Shown: positions 56,783 through 64,000 of the stretch, one piece after another
Numbering within the stretch: position 1 is the first letter of the stretch
How the letters are laid out: the number at the start of each line of letters is the position of its first letter
Source: Heloderma charlesbogerti
Taxonomy: Eukaryota; Chordata; Lepidosauria; Squamata; Helodermatidae
Reading direction: 5' to 3'
Length of the DNA stretch: 64,000 bases
Assembly: GCA_026122225.1 (NCBI GenBank)
Contig: JANEZZ010001959.1
Span: 2,427,501 to 2,491,500 of the forward strand
Notes under the pieces: model-generated
What the model saw: only the letters and a program-made list of their open reading frames with translations
The model's database searches: none
What the model was told of the DNA's origin: nothing
Position numbers and translations under genes: made by a program

Positions 56783-56788
56783 CTCCAG
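56739..56788 (-). CDS. NMD3: NMD3 first coding exon
   Basis: The exon begins at 56,788 after TTGCGCAG, with six untranslated bases, and the ATG is at 56,782-56,780. It encodes [14 protein letters not shown] plus two bases. The donor is AT|GTGAGT. The start matches the vertebrate MEYMAE-type N-terminus. A (TG)10 microsatellite lies 23 nt before the acceptor. Confidence 0.9.
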
Positions 56789-56812
56789 CTGCGCAAGGGG
56801 GTCTCAAGACAG

Positions 56813-56832
56813 ACACACACACACACACACAC
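56813..56832. repeat. AC microsatellite close to an NMD3 splice acceptor
   Basis: A pure (AC)10 run, (TG)10 on the gene strand, 23 nt upstream of the acceptor AG at 56,789-56,790. Confidence 0.85.
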
Positions 56833-57019
56833 TGTGGCCTAGTGAGAGAAGACCACAGATTAGGATACAACTGCTATTGACAGCGATGTAGACCAGATCA
56901 GTCACAAACTGAGATGGTTACAGTGTGTGGAAACAATGTGGGTAGGAAGTGGGGATTCTGTTATACCATTAAATATCAGGTGTCAAGAGCAAGGAAAAAC
57001 AGGCAGTGATTACATGGCT

Positions 57020-57486
57020 TGAGACCACAATACATGACAGAGCACCTCTCCCAACATAACCCTATCTGTACACTATGCTCAACATCGAAGGCCCTCCTCC
57101 GGCTGCCTACTCCGAGGGAAGCTCGGAAGACAGCAACAAGGGAAAGGGCCTTCTCAGTGGTGGTCCCCCAATTGTGGAATGAACTCCCCGATGAGGCTCG
57201 CCTGGCACCAACACTGTTATCTTTTCTGCGTCAGGTTAAGACCTCTCTCTTCTCCTAGGCATTTGGCAACATATGATGAGTTTTAATCAATCCTGGATTG
57301 TCTTATGGTTATGGTTGTTGCTTGAGATTGCTTTAGATAAATGTTCTCTTGTGTATATTGTCTATTCGCCTGTGTTTTATGTAAATGGCTTTTAATCGCT
57401 GTATACTGTGTTTTTAATGTTTTTAATCTTTGTAAGCTGCCCAGAGAGCTTTGGCTATTGGGCGGTACAGAAATGTAATAAATAAT
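57020..57486 (+). mobile_element. L2-type LINE 3' end
   Basis: The coding remnant at 57,019-57,258 has TRERAFSVVVPQLWNELPDE, then FLRQVKTSLFS. The 3' UTR ends AGCTGCCCAGAGAGCTTTGG, TTGGGCGGTACAGAAATG and an ATAAATAAT tail. A different subfamily from the copies at 25 and 43 kb. Confidence 0.75.
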
Positions 57487-58054
57487 GGTAAGATAATAAT
57501 TATGCGTATACTTTAGTCACAAAATTAGGAATTTAGGCTGAGAGGGAAATTGAGGTAAGGAATTCATGCCACAAAGTGGATTCAGTCACATACTGGTGTC
57601 ACAGTTAGGAAACAGTAACAGATATTAGTGCTGAGTGAAGCACTGTTGGCAAATTGGGATGATGATAGTAGATAAACAATTGGGATGATGGCAGTAGATA
57701 GACCAGGTCTAAGAAAGAGCAAAAGGGCATAATATCCAAGGAAGATTGGGCTTCACATAAACTGTGTAAGTAGTAAAGGTTCACAGCAAAGAGCAGGAAT
57801 CAATACTGGACAGAGCTCAAATATTGGAGCGCAAGCAATAAAGAAAGTGGGTGGAACTCATGCAGGAGTGTTAGAAAGGAGCACAGATATGTAATGCTGG
57901 AGTGTCAGACCTCAATGGAAAACCAATGCTAACAAGAAGGGGCATTCAGTGGGCTGCGCACAGTAACAAACTCCAGATCTAATGCAGTATATAGCACTTT
58001 GGTATGCAGCAAAGCAGGGATTGTTGACTGGAAGACAGGCTAAAACTACATGTA

Positions 58055-58265
58055 GGGGTAGGAACACAGGAAGCTGCCTTTTACCAATTCAGACCACTGG
58101 TCTATCTAAATAGCTCAGTATTATCTAAACTGATCCGCAGCGGCTTACCAAATTTTCACACAGAAAACTTTCCTAGCCCTACCTAGAGAGAAGAGAAAGT
58201 GTACCTTGGAACTTTTGCATGCAAAACATATGCTCTATTGCGGAGTGCCAGTCCTTTCTCCATAG
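58055..58265 (-). mobile_element. tRNA-type SINE with CR1-like tail, complete
   Basis: Plus-strand landmarks in reverse order: AACACAGGAAGCTGCCTTTT (tail), CAGACCACTGGTCTATC, GATCCGCAGCGGCTTACCAA and TTGCATGCAAAACATATGCT (tRNA-like head). Same family as 28.9 and 43.6 kb. Confidence 0.65.
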
Positions 58266-58390
58266 AATTTACCTCCAGACAAGTTTAAGTCAAGTGCCTG
58301 TACGGGACTAGGTACAAGTAGAGATTCAAACCCAGGCCTTCCCAGTCCAAGTCCCTCACTCTAGCAATCTTTGCTTGTATTTGCAAGCCA

Positions 58391-58527
58391 GGGGATAGAC
58401 AACCTGGTGGCCCCCAGCGATTTTGGACTACAACTCGCATCATCCCTGACCGTTTGCTATGCTGGCTGAGATTTATAGGGGCTGTAGTACAAAATATATG
58501 GAGGAAATCAGGTTACCTACCCCAGCC
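58391..58527. mobile_element. Palindromic MITE (ACTACAACTCCCATCA family)
   Basis: GATAGACAACCTGGTGGCCC and TTGGACTACAACTCGCATCA are mirrored by GGGCTGTAGTACAAAATATA and AGGTTACCTACCCC. Upstream of NMD3. Confidence 0.7.
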
Positions 58528-58539
58528 CTAAGCAAAAAC

Positions 58540-58561
58540 AAACAAACAAACAAACAAACAA
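58540..58561. repeat. AAAC microsatellite
   Basis: A tandem run of AAAC units. Confidence 0.8.
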
Positions 58562-58707
58562 GCTACACACACATAGAGAAGGAACCAAAAACAATGCATC
58601 CCTCTCTAAAATGAAAAATGTCCATATCCCAGGTCTATGCAAAAATCATACTTTGTTTTTTTATATGGATCTGGCCTGCCAAGTACCCTCCACGCTTGTA
58701 GCCATTG

Positions 58708-58928
58708 GCTGCATTCAGACATAATGCTAAACCATGATTTGTTAAGCTTAACTGTGGTTTATATATAGGTCTGAACTCACCCTGACCACATAATGATGGT
58801 TTGTGACCAACAAACCACAACCTGAAACCATGGCTGTTAACTGGCTTGTGAATCTCAGTTTGTGTTAACCATGGTTCTTAGAGCCAAACCTGACCTCCTA
58901 GCTTAATCCTAGTTTGTTCAGGCATTCC
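58708..58928. mobile_element. Palindromic MITE (AACCATGGTT family)
   Basis: GCATTCAGACATAATGCTAA and CCATGATTTGTTAAGCTTAA mirror with TTAACCATGGTT and AGTTTGTTCAGGCATTCC. The inner part has ACAAACCACAACCTGAAACC. Confidence 0.55.
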
Positions 58929-59289
58929 ACCCTAGCCGCTCGCCAGGCTATAGAGACGTGAGACAAGAGTGGTTAGAAAACGAAATTGCTCCTCCAGCAA
59001 AGTGAGTCTCTCAGCTTCTTTCCCAGCCTTTGCCCTCCCTTCTCCCTCAGTCTGACGACGGGTTGCTTTCTCTACCCACCTCGCTGACAAGCCCTCTCTC
59101 TCTCGCCTGCCCACCTAGCTTTGCAGTAGCCTTGCAGGGTGGGGAAAAACCCACAAACCTGAGTAAGACCAGGGCCATTTTACTAACATCTATCCAGGAG
59201 CAAAGCTTGTTATGAATTTTTCTTTTAAAGATTTACAGTTAAGATTAAAAACACACAAGAGTAATTGTGATTTAGAGATTAACACCTCA

Positions 59290-59880
59290 CTCTCCGGTAG
59301 CCTTTCCTTCCCGTCCCCCCACTATGCCATGGTTGCTTGGTAGGGGAACTCCCCCCCCCGGGCACTCTGCACCTACGCAGAGGCGCTCTTGTTCTACTGC
59401 CATGCTCGGGAGCCCCATCACTTGAAAAGAGGTTCCGGGGCTGAGCGCCGAAGCGCGGGGGAGAGACCCCGTCCTTCCAGTGCCTGGCGCCGAGGCGGCG
59501 CGGCGCAGCAGGAGGAAGCGCCGGAACACGACGGAGCCCCAGGGACGGCACGTGGCGGCTGGGCCCGGCGCGGGCGGCCAACGGTCCCCGCGCGCGCCGG
59601 AACGGGCCCGACCCCGACCCCGCTGCCCCGCGGCTCCTCTCACCCCGAGGCGCCGCCAGCCACGTCCTCGGGCCCTCGCTGCGGCCCGGCTCGGCTCGCC
59701 TCGCCTCGCCTCGGCCCCGTTCCAGCCCGGCGAGACAGACGGCGCTGCTCTCGCGAGAAGGCCTCTCCTCCCGGAAGGACAGCGAGGACGCGCGGGGAAA
59801 GGTGCGAGAGGAAAGGTGCGCCTGAAACAAGCGTCACTTCGGGTCCTCCTTTGAATGGCGCCATCGGCGGGGCAGGAGGC
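59290..59880. promoter_or_regulatory. NMD3: CpG island, probable NMD3 promoter
   Basis: This is the most GC-rich and CpG-rich unique sequence near NMD3 (for example GCGCCGAGGCGGCGCGGCGC and TCGGCTCGCCTCGCCTCGCC) and it lies 2.5 kb upstream of the first coding exon. That exon begins with a splice acceptor, so a non-coding first exon is expected here on the minus strand. I cannot place its donor. Open frames of 124-208 codons on both strands across it are what GC-rich DNA gives by chance. Confidence 0.7.
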
Positions 59881-60027
59881 TTCATGCCGAAGCGTAGCCT
59901 GAAGAACGCGCATGTATTTTTCTATCTCTAGGCTCAGAATTCATGGGCTGCCCGGCACGTTCGGTTGAGAACCTGAAGTGCTGCGCTGTTTTATCTGTGT
60001 GTTGCTGTGTGTTTTACACGCTTTGGT

Positions 60028-61092
60028 CAGTGGGGGCTGGTGGCTCCGATTTCGGAACGCCGCGCTGGATGAATCACGGGTCGGGATTAAGATTGCCGGG
60101 AGAATTATCAGCAACCTCCGATACGCAGACGATACCACCCTAATGGCAGAAAGCGACGAGGATCTCAAGAGCCTCTTGTTGAGGGTGGAAGTGGAGAGTG
60201 CAAAAGCTGGTCTGAAACTCAACATTAAAAAAACGAAGATCATGGCATCTGGCCCCATCACTTCCTGGCATATGGAAGGGGAAGAAATGGAAGCAGTGAC
60301 AGATTTTACTTTCTTGGGCTCCAAGATCACCGCAGACGGTGACTGTAGCCATGAAATTAAAAGACGCTTGCTCCTGGGGAGGAAAGCTATGGCCAACCTA
60401 GACAGCACAGTAAGAAGCAGAGACATCACCTCGCCGACAAAGGTCCGTCTAATCAAAGCTATGGTTTCCCCAGTAGCAATGTATGGCTGTGAGAGCTGGA
60501 CTATAAGGAAGGCTGAGCGCCGAAGAATTGATGCTTTCGAACTGTGGTGCTGGAGAAGACTCTTACGAGTCCCCTGGACTGCAAGGAGGTCAAATCAGTC
60601 CATCCTAAAGGAAATCAAGCCTGAGTGCTCATTGGAAGGACAGATCCTGAAGCTGAAGCTCAAATATTTTGGCCACCTAATGCGAAGAGAAAACTCCCTG
60701 GAAAAGACCCTGATGCTGGGAAAGACTGAAGGCAAAAGGAGAAGGGGACGGCAGAGGATGAGATGGCTAGATAGCATCACCGATGCAATGAATATGAACT
60801 TGAGCACGCTCCGGGAGAGAGCGCAGGACAGGAAGGCCTGGCGTGCTATGGTCCATGGGGTCACGAAGAGTCGGACACGACTGAACGACTGAACAACAAC
60901 AACATGTATCCATTCTGGGTTTCAGTCAGAACCATCCAGAACTCTGCAGGAGCTATCGAAGGTGCTAAACCCCATCCAGAATATAGGTTCAGCACCTTGG
61001 ATAGCTTCTTTAGACTTCTGGCAGGTCCTGACTGAAACCCTGAATGGATGCACAGCCCCACCGAAATCAGAGCCACCGGCCTCCACTGCCTT
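60028..61092. mobile_element. Palindromic MITE (TTTCAGTCAGAAC family) split by a BovB
   Basis: The left end at 60,028-60,055 reads CAGTGGGGGCTGGTGGCTCC, then GATTTCGG. After the BovB, the element resumes at about 60,905 (CATTCTGGGTTTCAGTCAG) and ends at 61,087 with GAAATCAGAGCCACCGGCCT and CCACTG, the mirror of the left end. It also contains CAGGTCCTGACTGAAACCC as the mirror of the inner arm. An undivided copy is at 61,786-61,968. Confidence 0.75.
60057..60904 (+). mobile_element. BovB LINE 3' part, inserted in a MITE
   Basis: The frame at 59,978-60,892 is BovB from about 60,057: LDESRVGIKIAGRIISN, an intact LRYADDTTLMAES box, [56 protein letters not shown] and the C-terminal KAWRAMVHGVTKSRTRL. 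It runs to the natural stop, then the ACGACTGAACAACAAC tail. No stop occurs over 280 codons, so the copy is fairly young. The first ~25 codons of the frame are flanking MITE and host DNA, and the protein cannot act without the missing endonuclease. Confidence 0.92.
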
Positions 61093-61785
61093 TGGTTAGG
61101 TGAAGGTGGAGGGAGATGCTCGGAGAGGTGGCGCGAGAGAGGTGGCTGCGCTTCATGGTGATGAAAGTGCACTCTGCACATGCTTAAGGGGGGGCCTTTA
61201 TCCATATGACTGCATACCTTTCCAGAGTTGCAGTTGGGTAATATCTTTATCAGGACCAGGGAAAATGTCACAAAGTAGTGAGCAAGCTTTTGAGTTCTCT
61301 AAAACTTTTTTTTTTTTAATTACTGTGCATGTGACGCAAAGCAGGGGGAAGAGAGAAAACACACAGAAACATCGGCTTGATGTTGTAGCCATTAAAGCAG
61401 TAGTTGAATTATGGGAGAAAAGAGGGGATCCTTAATGAAATCTACAAACCCCACCCCGGCTCCCAGTTTTTGCCAAATCATGCCCCCTATAGCTGAATAA
61501 AAACAGTAGCTAAGGGGCTGTTAGTAAAGACAAGCAGGGGCAAGCCCCCTTTGGCCCCCATATCAAATACTGGTTGAGTCCAGGATTTACGGAACAAGTA
61601 AAAAGATTGCATTTCGAAAGATGTGCAGAGTGCATTTCCTTTCTTTCAAGCTGAATAACTACAGATAGCCTCCTGCAGCCTTTGACTAAAAACAAGGCTT
61701 TGTTATTAGTCAGGCTTGTAGACTGGCACCCTTCTTTGGACAGCCTTTTTTTTTTTTTAACTCCCATATGCATCTCATGCTACAA

Positions 61786-61968
61786 ACAATGGAAGCTGGT
61801 GGCTCCAATGTCAGTGGGGCTGGGTATTCACTCTGGGTTTCAGTCAGAACCAGTCAGAACTCTAAAGGAGCTATTCAAGGTGCTGAACCCAATCCTCAAA
61901 ATAGATTGAAACCCAGAGCGGATTCAAAACCCCACTGACATCAGAGCCACCAGCCTCCATGGGCTACA
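61786..61968. mobile_element. Palindromic MITE (TTTCAGTCAGAAC family), complete
   Basis: AATGGAAGCTGGTGGCTCCA and TGTCAGTGGGGCTGGG are mirrored by CCCCACTGACATCAGAGCC and ACCAGCCTCCATGGG. The inner arm TGGGTTTCAGTCAGAAC faces GATTGAAACCCAG. Confidence 0.75.
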
Positions 61969-62339
61969 AATGCTAAAACCTTTGAATGGAATCAAGGCAT
62001 GTCTGGGGCGTGGGGGCGGGGGTGAGGGGTCAGGAAGAAAGGAAAATAGTGCAGTTTGGCCTGGAGAAATACCCAGAAGTTTTTCTTGTCAGTATTAAAG
62101 GTGCTGTGGCATCCAGTGGTGAAAGTCAATGAGAAATGACACCACCAGAAGTACTGTTTTACAAGCTGTATGCCAGCTGCAGCCTTATCCAGACCTGACC
62201 TCAGTTACCTGTGCATGAATTACCTCCAAACTGGGCAATGTGCTTTATGTGGGGCTGGTGCAAATTGCAGCTGTCTGAATGCTGGCAGCAGCCAGAAGGT
62301 TTGAATGCATAACTCCAATTTTATGCCAGTAGCAAATTG

Positions 62340-62468
62340 ATAGGTCTCCAGGCCCAATTAACAGTGTTGGTTTTAACCTTTACAGCCCTAAATGGCTTGG
62401 GACCAGATTATTTGAAAGAGCGCCTTCATCGTGCTTATACAGTAAGATCCACCTCAGGATTTTAAAAG
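62340..62468 (+). mobile_element. L2-type LINE 3' coding fragment
   Basis: CAGTGTTGGTTTTAACCTTT, AATGGCTTGGGACCAGATTA and TTGAAAGAGCGCCTTC encode VLVLTFTALNGLGPDYLKER, the L2 C-terminal block. Confidence 0.6.
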
Positions 62469-62570
62469 AGCTTTATGGGAATTGTGAGACTACTGAGAAA
62501 TTGTTAACTCATGTCCCTCAGAATAATATAAGGTGTCTTCTTATAAAATTGTGAAGTGATGTGTGACAGA

Positions 62571-62913
62571 GGAAGCAATCCTATGACCTCTTAGACAGAC
62601 TCTGGGGGGCCATAGAATAATTCAGATTTATTCAGATTCCTGGATCCAAGGTTGGAGATAACTGTGCTGGCTGCCTCTCCGAGGTAGAGGGGGTAAAGAT
62701 GGGGTAAAGGGGGTGTGCCAGCGGGTAGGGAGGGGAGGAGACTGGGGAAGCTGGGATACATCCTATCTCCAGGCCTCCCCAGCCTCCTTCCCTCCCGCTC
62801 TGATATGCCCCAGCTAGATGGGCGAAAAAACCCATCTAGCCAAAATGCAAAGTGGGAGTGCAGAGGGGAAGTTTGCCTCTGCTTCTCTTCCCACTTTGCA
62901 TAGGATTGTGCCC
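62571..62913. mobile_element. Non-autonomous DNA transposon (GGGCGCAATC family), copy 4
   Basis: Ends GGAAGCAATCCTATGACC and CATAGGATTGTGCCC. The right half carries GGGAAGTTTGCCTCTGCTTC and CACTTTGCATAGG. No coding capacity. Confidence 0.7.
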
Positions 62914-62919
62914 TGAAAT

Positions 62920-63675
62920 GCTTAATAAGAAATAATAATTTGAAATTGTAAATAAGCAGAAAGAAGTAACTGTATTAAAGGGAAGTCACACAAAGACACA
63001 AGTATGTTCCCAATGAGTTCTGGGTAACTTATGAAAACTAACTGGCTAGATGACTGTATGGTATCCAAAGGGAGAATTCTGAGTTAAAGCCCTCTCACTT
63101 GGATCAAAGAGCTATCTGAGTAATGAACAGGTGGGAGACTATTACTGAAGGTCAAAGGAGCATTTAAAGTTTTGGCTAACAATTAATGAACAGAAAAATG
63201 GTATGAGGTATAAACATAAAATGCTTGATAAATAGATGTCTAGATGAATTTATTTATTGAAACTGAATTAATAAATTTTGAGTATGGAGTTTCTTCTTGA
63301 AGGGATGACTCAGAATTGATCTTATCTAACCTGAAAGGTATATGTTTGAACCTTTTTAATGTTTTAGTTTTTTAAGGAATATTTAGTAACAATGAGATAA
63401 CCAAGACTGATCTAGTTATCCTGATTTATGGGATAATAGATAATATTAACTAGGAAAGCTCTCCTTTTAGACTGAGTAGAAGTCTTTCATAACGGTAAAT
63501 ATTTAAGATATATTATTTCATGTTAAATTGTTAAGATCATAATATCTTTAACAATGTTATATATTATACTAACAAGAAATGTTTTTTTTAAAAAAAATCT
63601 TATGCAATATTATATTTTGATGTTATGCTCTGAGAGAGTTTTAAAATTAAAAATGGATCCAAATATTTTTCGGTG
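62920..63675. other. Non-coding AT-rich stretch
   Basis: AT-rich with many TTTAAAA and AATAT runs. No gene, RNA or repeat family recognised. Confidence 0.4.
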
Positions 63676-63680
63676 ACTAA

Positions 63681-64000
63681 GGGCTCAATCCTATGGCTGC
63701 TAGACAGCAGCTAGATGGCCATAGGATTGTTTGGTTCTGGGAATCCACCTCAGAGCCTGCATTCTGAGGTCAGCTCCCAGAACTCCGCCTCCCTGCCCCT
63801 GCCCCCGGTGCTTCATTAGAGGCACAGTTTGCCCCGGCTTGTGCTCAGAAGAACAGTGCGGAGTGGGGCAAAAAGGGGCGTTCCTGGGGGCGGGGAGTGT
63901 GGAAGTATCAGTACGATGCTTCCTATGTATCATCCAGCCTCCCCACCCCCAGCTCTGAGGTCCCGCAGCTAGACAGCTGAAATCGGCTGTCTAGCCGTGG
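63681..64000. mobile_element. Non-autonomous DNA transposon (GGGCGCAATC family), copy 5, cut by the window end
   Basis: It starts GGGCTCAATCCTATGGCTGC and continues with TAGACAGCAGCTAGATGGCC as in copy 3. Near base 63,980 it has CGGCTGTCTAGCC. The right end is outside the window. Confidence 0.75.

Noticed and set aside
59279..59931. Open frames of 180-208 codons on both strands in the CpG island
   Set aside because: They overlap on both strands, are rich in Arg, Ala, Gly and Pro, and have no domain. GC-rich DNA has few stops.
1..64000. CRISPR array, operon or phage content
   Set aside because: Repeats are dispersed and transposon-like; genes have introns. Nothing bacterial is present.

Overview
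The window is nuclear DNA of a vertebrate, almost certainly a squamate reptile (lizard or snake). This rests on the repeats: RTE-BovB LINEs with mammal-like BovB proteins, a Sauria-type tRNA SINE, CR1, L2 and L1 LINEs, Tc1 transposons, and many short palindromic DNA-transposon derivatives. No bacterial-style gene organisation is present.

Two host genes can be read, and they converge. NMD3, the nuclear export adaptor of the 60S ribosomal subunit, fills the minus strand from a start codon at 56,782 to a stop at 31,884. I could assemble 15 coding exons (1,515 nt including stop, 504 residues) with matching phases at every junction. A CpG island at 59.3-59.9 kb lies upstream and is the likely promoter and non-coding first exon. 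SPTSSB, small subunit B of serine palmitoyltransferase, has its single coding exon on the plus strand at 19,524-19,745. The tail-to-tail NMD3/SPTSSB arrangement matches what I recall of human chromosome 3q26.

Layout: 1-2.9 kb, BovB LINE (minus). 3-19.5 kb, region upstream of SPTSSB with L1, SINE, CR1 and MITE insertions. 19.5-21.4 kb, SPTSSB coding exon, then a solo LTR split by a GC-rich hAT-like foldback element. 23-27 kb, an L2 LINE abutting a Tc1 transposon that contains a second solo LTR. 28-31.6 kb, intergenic MITEs. 31.6-56.8 kb, NMD3, whose introns hold an L1, an L2, a BovB, and a Tc1 containing a second GC-rich palindromic element. 57-64 kb, upstream flank with the CpG island, a BovB inserted in a MITE, and more L2 and MITE copies.

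The most unusual items are: the 965-bp GC-rich element at 19.9-20.9 kb, whose core is a ~380-nt palindrome made of smaller palindromes and whose modules recur near 50 kb; an Asp in SPTSSB at the position thought to set acyl-CoA choice; a GC-AG intron in NMD3; and several nested insertions with intact target duplications. All calls are by eye, without database searches.
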